The notes: generated by a model from the letters alone, not told the origin. 5,492 nucleotides of DNA from an uncultured Alphaproteobacteria bacterium (GCA_944391365.1 CALXTH010000121.1:1-5492), one strand, 5' to 3'; positions 1 through 5,460 are shown, numbered from the stretch's first letter. Numbers and translations: made by a program.

Positions 1-162
1 TTGCCCCAAACTCTCAACCGTTAACTGATGGGGTGAAGCTGCCTCAGCTTCCGCCGGCTTGTGATTAAGAATTTTTAAGTAAATAAAGGATATAATGCCG
101 GAAAAGAAATAAAAAAAGATATCGAGAAATACAATGAAAATGATCAGACCGATTGTGAACAT
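1..162 (-). CDS. Possible membrane protein, N-terminal part only (runs off the left edge)
   Basis: One minus-strand frame stays open from an ATG at 162 to the window edge, 54 codons without a stop. It reads as a hydrophobic stretch (about residues 4-31, rich in Ile, Phe and Leu) followed by a polar Ala/Glu-rich tail (KPAEAEAASPHQLTVESLGQ), as in a protein with an N-terminal membrane anchor. Against it: no Shine-Dalgarno precedes the ATG, the frame overlaps the first 29 bp of the HAD gene head to head, and it covers the TATAAT box that probably serves that gene. The hydrophobic part may simply be the complement of an A-rich leader. No family is recognised. A competing plus-strand frame is open from 3 to a TAA at 66-68 and could be the tail of an upstream gene. 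Low confidence. Confidence 0.28.
   Translation of the reverse strand, partial: MFTIGLIIFIVFLDIFFYFFSGIISFIYLKILNHKPAEAEAASPHQLTVESLGQ
91..96 (+). promoter_or_regulatory. -10 box of a likely promoter for the HAD gene
   Basis: A perfect TATAAT lies 37 bp before the ATG of the HAD gene, predicting transcription start near 103 and a leader of about 30 nt. No good -35 hexamer is found at 16-18 bp; TTAAGA at 65-70 is 20 bp away and GAATTT at 69-74 is a poor match. The call rests on the -10 box and its position. Confidence 0.5.
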
Positions 163-1000
163 CAGCAAAATAATAGATAACTACCGGGCGGTCATCGTCG
201 GGTTCAACGGCGTATTAAGCGATGGTGCCAACATCAGACAGGAAGCGGTCAACGCTTTGATAAACATCAAAAAACAGGGAAAAGACATTGTCTTGTGCTC
301 CAACAGCAGCCTGCGGGTGGCTCAACTGTGCGACATTCTGATGGCGGCCCGGGTTCCTCTGGGCATTTTCAATGCCGTGATAACCGCGGGAGAAATTCTT
401 CACTACAAATTGAAAAATCACAGCGGAGAATTTGCCGCTCTTGGAAAAAACTTTTATAAACTCGGAGATAAAAACGGCAGCGTATTCTCCCGGTTGGACT
501 ATTCTGAAGTTAATGATATCTCCCGGGCAGATTTTATTTATATGGACAGTGTCGCCCGTGAAGATGACGTTATTGAAAACTACCTGCCTTCGCTTGAACA
601 TGCGGCCGCTCTGGGACTGCCTTTTGTCTGTGCCGGAAATGACACCTCAAGCTACAAAAACGGCAAAATCTGCCTGGCGCCCGGCGCTCTGGCCGAACAA
701 TACGCCGTCCTGGGCGGAAAAATCATCACAATCGGCAAACCGGATCCCGTCATTATGGCTTATTGCCTGGAGGCTTTGCCGCAGGATATTGAAAAGGAAA
801 AAGTCCTGATAATCGGCGACAACATCGCCTCTGACATCAAAGGCGCCAATCTGGCCGGTTTGAACAGTGTGCTGATTTCCAAAGGCGTTCATGTCAACTT
901 TTTAGGCGAAGGCTATATCTCCGATGTGGCTAAAACCCGTGAACTGGCCATGAATATTGACGCTTATCCTGATTATGTCATGTCCAATCTTCGCTGGTAA
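134..1000 (+). CDS. HAD-superfamily subclass IIA protein, probably catalytically impaired
   Basis: This 288-residue protein has the HAD subclass IIA layout: Rossmann core, a C2-type cap in the middle (about residues 85-195), then the core again. It most resembles the alphaproteobacterial group of uncharacterised HAD-IIA proteins (TIGR01459-like) whose motif I usually reads like DLWGV. Here motif I is VIVGFNGVL (residues 20-28): the nucleophilic Asp is Gly23 (codon GGG at 200-202) and the +2 position is Asn25. The other motifs remain: motif II around Ser56 (LCSNSS), motif III Lys202 (IGKPDP), and motif IV GDN...D with Asp229 and Asp234. The cap-side NPD commonly seen in this group reads GND (168-170). 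Phosphatase activity by the usual aspartyl-phosphate route is therefore unlikely, and a binding or regulatory role is inferred. The start at 134 has only a weak GAG (124-126) as ribosome site; a second ATG lies two codons on. It faces uup with 5 bp between stops. Confidence 0.88.
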   Translation: MKMIRPIVNISKIIDNYRAVIVGFNGVLSDGANIRQEAVNALINIKKQGKDIVLCSNSSLRVAQLCDILMAARVPLGIFNAVITAGEILHYKLKNHSGEFAALGKNFYKLGDKNGSVFSRLDYSEVNDISRADFIYMDSVAREDDVIENYLPSLEHAAALGLPFVCAGNDTSSYKNGKICLAPGALAEQYAVLGGKIITIGKPDPVIMAYCLEALPQDIEKEKVLIIGDNIASDIKGANLAGLNSVLISKGVHVNFLGEGYISDVAKTRELAMNIDAYPDYVMSNLRW

Positions 1001-1005
1001 AAAAC

Positions 1006-2835
1006 TTAGTCACTGCTTTGCAGGCGATCGGCCAGCTCCTGCAACTCAAGCCAGCGGTTTTCTGCTTCATCCCGGGCAGCCTGCTTGGCCGACAGCGCCA
1101 TTGTCAACTGATCAAAATACGCAGGATTCTCAGTATATAAAGAAGGATCCCCGAGCTTGGCCTCGATTTGTGCAATTTCTTTTTCCAGATCGGACACTTG
1201 TCCGGGCAGAACCGCCAGCAGCCGTTGCTGATTATAACTGAGCCTGAGTGCTTTACGCCCGCCCGACGAAACGGTACGGCCTTTTTCTGAAACACTGACT
1301 TTGCCTGTCGCCGGCTTGGCGGAAGAAAAACGCCCGGTCTGTTCCGCCAGTTTGCGCGCCAAATCGGAATATCCACCGGGATATTCGGTCACACTCCCGT
1401 CCCCCGGCATATAAATCACTGATGTCACCACCCGGTCCAGAAAATCGCGGTCATGGCTGACAATCAGCGCAGTCCCCTGATAATCATCCAGAACCTCCTG
1501 CAACAGGTCAATCGTGTCCATGTCCAAATCATTTGTCGGCTCGTCCAAAACCAGAAAATTTGACGGCTTGGCCAAAGCCAGAGCCAGCATCAGCCGGTTC
1601 CGTTCGCCGCCGGAAAGCGCCGCCACCGGACAGTTGGCCTGTTCGGGCTTAAACAGAAAATCTTTCAGATAAGCCACCACATGCCGGTATTGTCCGCGCA
1701 CATAAACATGATCGCCTTCATTGCAAAGGGTTTTCCACAATGTCTTTTTCGGGTCAAGGTCGGCCAGATTTTGGTCAAAATAAGCCTCCTCCAGATTTTT
1801 CCCGATTCGCACAAATCCCTCATCGGGCGCCAGCCGTTTGGTCATCAGCTTAATCAGCGTCGTTTTCCCGGCACCGTTGGGACCGACAATGCCGATTTTG
1901 TTGCCGCGCATAACTTTGATTGAAAAATCTTTAACCAAAGTCCGCCCGCCCAAACTCTTGGAAATATGCTTGGTCTCAATAACCAGCCGCGACCGGGCCT
2001 CTCCCTCGGCAATCTCCAGTGCGATTGAACCGGTTTGCTTAATCTGCGTCCGCCGCTCTTCCCTGAGCTGTTGCAGCTTGCGCAGCCGTCCCATGTTCCG
2101 CTTGCGCCGGGCGGTCACCCCCTTGTGCAGCCACTCGGTTTCCGCCTCAATTTTTTTATTAAGATATTTCTGTTCGACAATTTCCTGGTCAATAACCTGT
2201 TCCTGCCATTCTTCAAAAAACTTAAACCCTTTGTTGTTACGGCGCATAATTCCGCGGTCAAGCCAGAATGTCGTTTGAGAAACATTGTTCAGAAACATGC
2301 GGTCGTGGCTGATGACGATCACCGCCCCGCCAAACCCGGCAATCACCTGTTCCAGTTTTTGAATGGTCGGCATATCCAAATGGTTGGTCGGTTCATCCAG
2401 CAGCAAAATATCCGGAGCACCGACAAGCGCCTGAGCCAGAGCGGCTTTGCGCCTTTCTCCTCCGGAAGCCTGAGTCGGGTCTAATCCCGGGACAATCCCC
2501 AGTTGTTCAATCAGAATATCCGCCCGATATTCCTGAGCCCGCTCTTCCGGAGCCAAACCCCGCAACACCACATCTTTCAGCGTCTTGTCTCGACTGAAAT
2601 CCGGCGTCTGCGGCATATAGGCAACCTTTGTCCCCGGCTGCAAAAAAATCTCGCCGCTGTCAGGCTCAATCAGCCCGGCAATAATCTTGAGCAGAGTTGA
2701 TTTGCCCGAACCGTTACGCCCGACCAAAGCGATTTTATCTCCCCGGCAGGCTGAAAACTCAACCGCCGAAAACAGTTCTTTTGGGCCAAAACTGAGCTTA
2801 ATGTCTTTGATAGTCAGAATAGGAGGCTCGGACAT
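1006..2835 (-). CDS. uup: ABC-F family ATPase Uup
   Basis: A soluble 609-residue ATPase with two ABC cassettes and no membrane segments, typical of ABC-F proteins, which act on ribosomes or, for Uup, have also been linked to branched DNA intermediates and transposon excision. Cassette 1 has Walker A GRNGSGKS (39-46), signature SGGER (124-128), Walker B LLLDEPTNHLD (to 154) and switch His177 (SHDR). A basic linker with ARRKRNMGRLRKL lies around 242-254. Cassette 2 has Walker A GPNGAGKT (318-325), signature LSGGER (408-413), Walker B LVLDEPTNDLD (to 438) and His461. A low-complexity hinge (about 500-525) leads to a C-terminal coiled coil (about 530-609), the feature that separates Uup from shorter ABC-F members. 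All catalytic residues are present. The ATG at 2835 is preferred over an in-frame TTG at 2856 inside the upstream gene. GAGGG at 2854-2850 is 14 nt away, so translation may be coupled to the TerB-like gene, whose stop is 4 nt upstream. Confidence 0.93.
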   Translation of the reverse strand: MSEPPILTIKDIKLSFGPKELFSAVEFSACRGDKIALVGRNGSGKSTLLKIIAGLIEPDSGEIFLQPGTKVAYMPQTPDFSRDKTLKDVVLRGLAPEERAQEYRADILIEQLGIVPGLDPTQASGGERRKAALAQALVGAPDILLLDEPTNHLDMPTIQKLEQVIAGFGGAVIVISHDRMFLNNVSQTTFWLDRGIMRRNNKGFKFFEEWQEQVIDQEIVEQKYLNKKIEAETEWLHKGVTARRKRNMGRLRKLQQLREERRTQIKQTGSIALEIAEGEARSRLVIETKHISKSLGGRTLVKDFSIKVMRGNKIGIVGPNGAGKTTLIKLMTKRLAPDEGFVRIGKNLEEAYFDQNLADLDPKKTLWKTLCNEGDHVYVRGQYRHVVAYLKDFLFKPEQANCPVAALSGGERNRLMLALALAKPSNFLVLDEPTNDLDMDTIDLLQEVLDDYQGTALIVSHDRDFLDRVVTSVIYMPGDGSVTEYPGGYSDLARKLAEQTGRFSSAKPATGKVSVSEKGRTVSSGGRKALRLSYNQQRLLAVLPGQVSDLEKEIAQIEAKLGDPSLYTENPAYFDQLTMALSAKQAARDEAENRWLELQELADRLQSSD

Positions 2836-2839
2836 TGAC

Positions 2840-3256
2840 TTACAAATCACCCTCAATCAGCTGCAAACCCTCAATTTCCCATTCCAGCCCTTTGGCCGCC
2901 CACAAAAAGAAGTCGCTGACTTTTTCCTGTTTGATGCCGATATGCGTCCCGATGGCATAAATCGCCGAAATCTCTTCGTCCGACAGCTCATGGTTTGAAA
3001 TCGCCACCAGAATCATTTCCCGCAAAATATAGCGGCGCAGCTTGATGTCCTTGATTTTTTTGATGGCGGCAGCGGCCTCGTCATGGGTTTTGAATTTTTT
3101 TATTTTCTTGATGGCCGATTCGCTGAACCCCAACTCCTTGATACGGCCGTTCAAATAGTCCATTTCCGGATTCTGGCTCAAATCCATAACAAACAACATG
3201 GCGGCGACAAAAATTTCCTTTTGCTCGGCCGTCATTGTTCCGATAATATTTGGCAC
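2840..3256 (-). CDS. TerB-like small helical protein
   Basis: A 138-residue, mostly alpha-helical soluble protein resembling the TerB/TerB-like fold. The clearest part is the C-terminal half, with acidic HELSDEEISAIYAIGTHIGI (89-108) followed by an amphipathic helix DFFLWAAKGLEWEIEG (115-130). The N-terminal half has a hydrophobic helix (FVAAMLFVMD, 16-25) and a Lys-rich segment (IKKIKKFKTHDEAAAAIKKIKD, split over 49-70). TerB-like domains bind metal in some tellurite-resistance proteins but occur in many settings, so the name says little about function and no other ter gene is seen. The start is a GTG at 3256, chosen because AGAGG lies 6 nt upstream; an ATG seven codons later has no such site. 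It is the first gene of an operon with uup, 4 nt apart. Family assignment is moderate, function unknown. Confidence 0.68.
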   Translation of the reverse strand: MPNIIGTMTAEQKEIFVAAMLFVMDLSQNPEMDYLNGRIKELGFSESAIKKIKKFKTHDEAAAAIKKIKDIKLRRYILREMILVAISNHELSDEEISAIYAIGTHIGIKQEKVSDFFLWAAKGLEWEIEGLQLIEGDL

Positions 3257-3291
3257 AACATACCTCTTGCAAAATTAAAAACGCAAAAGTA

Positions 3292-3320
3292 TTTATACAG
3301 GATAAAATAAAGATTTGCAA
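3292..3320 (-). promoter_or_regulatory. Promoter of the terB-like/uup operon
   Basis: On the minus strand TTGCAA (3320-3315), a 17-bp spacer and TATAAA (3297-3292) form a good sigma-70 type promoter. Transcription would start near 3285, about 30 nt before the GTG start codon. The -35 hexamer is its own reverse complement and is also the -35 of the flbT promoter. Confidence 0.65.
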
Positions 3321-3344
3321 AACAAAATAAATTTATTATATAAT
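3315..3344 (+). promoter_or_regulatory. Promoter of flbT
   Basis: TTGCAA (3315-3320), an 18-bp AT-rich spacer and a perfect TATAAT (3339-3344) form a sigma-70 type promoter, with start expected near 3351 and a leader of about 30 nt. No sigma-54 (GG-N10-GC) or sigma-28 arrangement is seen, so flbT looks to be outside the late flagellar classes. Confidence 0.68.
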
Positions 3345-3370
3345 AACCGCAGATTTGTACGGATGAATAA

Positions 3371-3375
3371 AAGGA
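3371..3375 (+). promoter_or_regulatory. Ribosome binding site of flbT
   Basis: AAGGA sits 7 nt before the ATG at 3383, an ordinary spacing that fixes this start. Confidence 0.7.
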
Positions 3376-3382
3376 AAAAACA

Positions 3383-3793
3383 ATGCCTTTAAAAATAGAA
3401 CTCAAACCCCATGAAAGCATTATTATCGGTGAGGCCCTGATTACCAATGACAACGAGCGCACCCGTTTTTATATTGAGGGGAATGTTCCGATTCTGCGTG
3501 AAAAATTTATCTTGCGGGAAAAAGATGCCGACACGCCGAGCAAACGGGTCTATTTCATTGTTCAGCAGATGTATTTGTCCAAAGATGTCAGCGAATTGCA
3601 GAAAATGTATATTGATTTTGTGCGTGACCTGCAAAATGCGGCGCCGAGTCTGATTCCTTATACCGCGGCCATCACTGACAACATTCTCCGCGGGGAGTTT
3701 TATAACGCGATTAAATGCGCTAGCCTCCTTGTCCAAAAGGAAGATGAGCTCTTCGGCCGGGCTCTGCATCCTGAAGAAGATAAAACTGAATAA
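3383..3793 (+). CDS. flbT: FlbT, flagellin post-transcriptional regulator
   Basis: This 136-residue protein matches FlbT in length and layout: it opens with MPLKIELKPHESIIIGEALI, has the central NVPILREKFIL (34-44), then SKRVYFIVQQMYL (53-65), and ends with a helical region containing FYNAIKCASLLVQKEDELFG (106-125). In Caulobacter FlbT binds the 5' leader of flagellin mRNA and promotes its decay, coupling flagellin synthesis to hook-basal body assembly; in some other alphaproteobacteria it acts positively. The next gene on the same strand is a flagellin with a stem-loop in its leader, which suits a local regulator-target pair. FlaF, which usually works against FlbT and is often adjacent, is absent here. 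flbT has its own promoter, and no intrinsic terminator is seen before the flagellin leader, so some read-through is possible. The cytoplasmic location follows from the lack of a signal peptide or membrane segment. Confidence 0.93.
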   Translation: MPLKIELKPHESIIIGEALITNDNERTRFYIEGNVPILREKFILREKDADTPSKRVYFIVQQMYLSKDVSELQKMYIDFVRDLQNAAPSLIPYTAAITDNILRGEFYNAIKCASLLVQKEDELFGRALHPEEDKTE

Positions 3794-3846
3794 ATAACTC
3801 TTACGGTTGAAATATCAGCATAATTTTCGGACAGGAACAAAAATAA

Positions 3847-3876
3847 TTGTTGCATTAAAGAAAAAATTATGATAAT
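3847..3876 (+). promoter_or_regulatory. Likely flagellin promoter
   Basis: TTGTTG (3847-3852) is followed after 18 bp by GATAAT (3871-3876), overlapping TATGAT (3868-3873). Transcription would begin near 3883, just before the leader stem-loop. I found no sigma-54 pair; a TAAAG (3856-3860) is 15 bp from GATAA, too close for a sigma-28 promoter. The region is AT-rich, so chance matches are likely. Confidence 0.4.
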
Positions 3877-3885
3877 ATAAAAACA

Positions 3886-3904
3886 TGCTTTCAGAATGAA
3901 AGCA
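3886..3904 (+). promoter_or_regulatory. Stem-loop in the flagellin 5' leader
   Basis: TGCTTTC (3886-3892) and GAAAGCA (3898-3904) form a perfect 7-bp stem around the loop AGAAT. It lies 36 nt before the flagellin ATG and leaves the ribosome site free. If the promoter call is right it sits at the very 5' end of the mRNA, where it could protect the transcript or be a FlbT target. No U-tract follows, so it is not a terminator. Confidence 0.6.
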
Positions 3905-3928
3905 CAGTGAAAATTAACCACAGTAATT

Positions 3929-3933
3929 GGGAG
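3929..3933 (+). promoter_or_regulatory. Ribosome binding site of the flagellin gene
   Basis: GGGAG, 7 nt before the ATG at 3941, is a strong site that fits a highly expressed structural protein and fixes the start. Confidence 0.75.
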
Positions 3934-3940
3934 AAAAACA

Positions 3941-5074
3941 ATGTCAGATATTTCATTAACCGCAAGCATGCGCTCCAACCTGTTGTCTTTGCAGAATACC
4001 CAGTCTTTGATGGACATGACGCAGGAAAGACTTTCCACTGGTAAAAAAGTAAACTCCGCGATTGACAACCCGTCATCTTATTATACGGCACAAAGCCTGA
4101 CCAACCGTGCGTCCGACCTCGAAGGTCTGTTGGACAGCATGGGACAGGGCATTCAGACCATTAAAGCCGCCAACGAAGGCATTGAGGCAATTACTTCTTT
4201 TGTTGAACAGGCCAAGGCCGTTGCCAACACTGCTCGTGATACAGCATTAAAAACGGAATTGGTTGCAAGTAAAGAATATGCAGGTCCGGGGGCTGATACC
4301 CAAAAAGAAGTCACCATTAAAGTTGGTGATAAAGAATACAAAGCCACAATAGGAAAAGCCACCGGAGAAATGACCATTGATGAAGCCATTAATGCTCTCA
4401 ATGGCGCAACGGAAGTCGGCGGAACGGGAACATTATCGGCCGCAAAAACAATTACCTTTGGCAAAACCGCTGATGGTAAGAGTATTACAGTTGCTTTAGC
4501 CGCAGATACAAAAGAAACAAAAATCAATGTAAATGTTACCGGATTAGACGATATTGCTATGAGCGTCACAATTAATCCGACTGCTCGTGATACCTCTATC
4601 CAGCAGTTCAATGATATTTTGAGCCAGATTGACCAGATTGCTTCCGATTCATCCTATAAAGGAATTAACCTGTTGAAAGGCGACAAGCTGAAAGTAATCT
4701 TCAACGAAGACCGTTCATCTTACCTTGACGTTGAAGGAAAAAATGCCACATCAAGTGGTCTTGGCTTATCAACCGTCACCGACTGGAGTACCTCAACGGC
4801 CGTTGACGCTTCCATTACCGAAGTTGAGAGCGCAATTAACCAGTTGCGTGATATGGCTTCAGAATTCGGTAACAACTACTCCATCGTCCAAACCCGTCAG
4901 GACTTCACGGAAAACCTGATAAATGTTCTGGAAGAAGGCGCAGATGACTTGACACTCGCCGATATGAACGAAGAATCAGCCAACATGCTCGCGCTGCAAA
5001 CCAGACAGCAGCTGGCCATCAACTCACTGAGCTTGGCTTCCCAGGCAGCACAGTCAGTCCTGTCTTTGTTCTAA
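3941..5074 (+). CDS. Flagellin with a central inserted domain
   Basis: Filament subunit of the flagellum, 377 residues, exported by the flagellar type III system; no cleavable signal is expected and none is seen. The N-terminal D0/D1 helices cover residues 1 to about 100 (MRSNLLSLQNTQ, then LSTGKKVNSAIDNPSSY). The C-terminal D1 begins at about 219 (SIQQFNDILSQIDQIASDSS, then YKGINLL), and the protein ends in the usual helix (RQQLAINSLSLASQAAQSVL, then SLF). Between them lies a variable, beta-rich, Gly/Thr/Lys-rich D2-like region (about 102-213). It is bounded by two copies of TARDT, at 97-101 and 214-218. Without one 117-residue unit the protein would be 260 residues, close to compact alphaproteobacterial flagellins such as those of Caulobacter. 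It has its own leader and terminator and probably forms a single-gene transcript. Paralogue naming (fliC, fljK and so on) cannot be decided from the window. Confidence 0.96.
   Translation: MSDISLTASMRSNLLSLQNTQSLMDMTQERLSTGKKVNSAIDNPSSYYTAQSLTNRASDLEGLLDSMGQGIQTIKAANEGIEAITSFVEQAKAVANTARDTALKTELVASKEYAGPGADTQKEVTIKVGDKEYKATIGKATGEMTIDEAINALNGATEVGGTGTLSAAKTITFGKTADGKSITVALAADTKETKINVNVTGLDDIAMSVTINPTARDTSIQQFNDILSQIDQIASDSSYKGINLLKGDKLKVIFNEDRSSYLDVEGKNATSSGLGLSTVTDWSTSTAVDASITEVESAINQLRDMASEFGNNYSIVQTRQDFTENLINVLEEGADDLTLADMNEESANMLALQTRQQLAINSLSLASQAAQSVLSLF
4229..4242 (+). repeat. 14-bp direct repeat, left copy, inside the flagellin gene
   Basis: ACTGCTCGTGATAC encodes TARDT (residues 97-101) at the end of the N-terminal D1 segment. 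An identical copy lies 351 bp downstream in the same reading frame; the matches end on both sides (C/G before, A/C after). Confidence 0.9.
4580..4593 (+). repeat. 14-bp direct repeat, right copy, inside the flagellin gene
   Basis: The second ACTGCTCGTGATAC encodes TARDT (214-218) directly before the conserved C-terminal D1 start (SIQQFNDIL). The two copies bracket the variable domain. Confidence 0.9.
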
Positions 5075-5118
5075 AACGACACACCATTTTCCGCCTCAAA
5101 AGACGGAAAGAACAAACA

Positions 5119-5146
5119 AAAAACCGGCGTTTCCCCGCCGGTTTTT
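5119..5146 (+). terminator. Intrinsic terminator of the flagellin gene
   Basis: CCGGCG (5124-5129) pairs with CGCCGG (5136-5141) around TTTCCC. Flanking A and T runs (5119-5123 and 5142-5146) extend the stem and supply the U-tract. It lies 45 nt after the stop codon, and the A-run on the other side would also let it work for minus-strand transcripts. A weaker inverted repeat, TTTCCG/CGGAAA, lies just before it (5088-5109). Confidence 0.9.
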
Positions 5147-5206
5147 CTATGCCCGTTTCTATGGAAAACAAATTTTCAATATAAAATAAGGAACAAGCTA
5201 CAGCGT

Positions 5207-5235
5207 TCCTCCCCTTAATTCCGTTAAGGGGAGGA
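5207..5235. repeat. Perfect 12-bp inverted repeat, REP-like
   Basis: TCCTCCCCTTAA (5207-5218) and TTAAGGGGAGGA (5224-5235) pair perfectly around TTCCG. No U-tract follows on either strand, so it is probably not a terminator. C-rich palindromes of this form are often dispersed in bacterial genomes; copy number cannot be judged here. Confidence 0.7.
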
Positions 5236-5265
5236 CAGGAAGGGTTTATAAAAAAACATCTGAAG

Positions 5266-5303
5266 CGTCATCACGGGGCGAATTTATTCGCCGTGGCGAT
5301 CCA
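5266..5303. repeat. Imperfect palindrome resembling a dispersed GTCAT...GCGATCCA repeat
   Basis: Left arm CACGGGGCGAAT (5272-5283) pairs with ATTCGCCGTG (5286-5295) with two bulged G's. The outer bases, GTCAT on the left (from 5267) and GGCGATCCAC on the right, match the general look of interspersed palindromes common in proteobacterial intergenic regions (GTCATnnCG...GGCnATCC). Family membership is from memory and needs a genome search. Confidence 0.5.
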
Positions 5304-5319
5304 CAGAAAGATTCGCAAC

Positions 5320-5442
5320 TGTCATGTTCGGACTTGATCCGCTGGAGAGCAGCCAACAATCCAGAGAATTGTTGGCTAACGACAGCGAAGACTTGTTGGC
5401 GCGAAAGGAAGCGTAAGCGAACCGAAGCAAGCCTTACAAGTC
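5320..5442. other. Structured non-coding segment with nested inverted repeats
   Basis: No credible ORF covers this stretch. It begins with TGTCATGTTCGGACTTGATC, which recalls another alphaproteobacterial intergenic repeat; CGGA (5329-5332) can pair with TCCG (5338-5341). Next is a perfect 10-bp hairpin, AGCCAACAAT (5351-5360) with ATTGTTGGCT (5368-5377), enclosed by CGCTG (5340-5344) and CAGCG (5383-5387). GACTTGT (5390-5396) pairs at longer range with ACAAGTC (5436-5442). The octamer TTGTTGGC occurs at 5369-5376 and again at 5393-5400, so the arm GCCAACAA (5352-5359) has two possible partners. It may be a mosaic of mobile palindromic repeats or part of a structured RNA; the sequence alone does not decide. 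Confidence 0.45.
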
Positions 5443-5460
5443 GAGTGACTGACGGCCGAA

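Noticed and set aside
35..51. GAAGCTG/CAGCTTC hairpin as a terminator of an upstream gene
   Set aside because: No U-tract follows closely, the loop is only 3 nt, and the bases can be explained by codons of either possible edge ORF.
2836..2856. TTG start that would lengthen Uup by seven residues
   Set aside because: It lies inside the TerB-like gene with no ribosome site, and the added residues (MRVICKS) do not resemble an Uup N-terminus; MSEPPILTIKD does.
2840..3256. Tellurite-resistance gene
   Set aside because: Only a TerB-like fold is suggested; no other ter genes are near and the domain is used in many unrelated settings.
3830..3856. TTGCA as the -12 element of a sigma-54 promoter for flagellin
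   Set aside because: There is no GG dinucleotide at the required distance upstream; the bases there are AA.
3856..3875. TAAAG...GATAA as a sigma-28 flagellar promoter
   Set aside because: The two parts start 15 bp apart, whereas the sigma-28 consensus needs about 22, and the GCC before GATAA is missing.
3885..3899. Four-codon upstream ORF (ATG CTT TCA GAA TGA) in the flagellin leader
   Set aside because: It has no ribosome site and is short enough to occur by chance; the hairpin explains the sequence better.
4153..4611. Long minus-strand ORF (152 codons) across the flagellin gene
   Set aside because: It is the antisense shadow of a clearly coding flagellin, with low-complexity Val/Ser/Ala composition and no promoter or ribosome site of its own.
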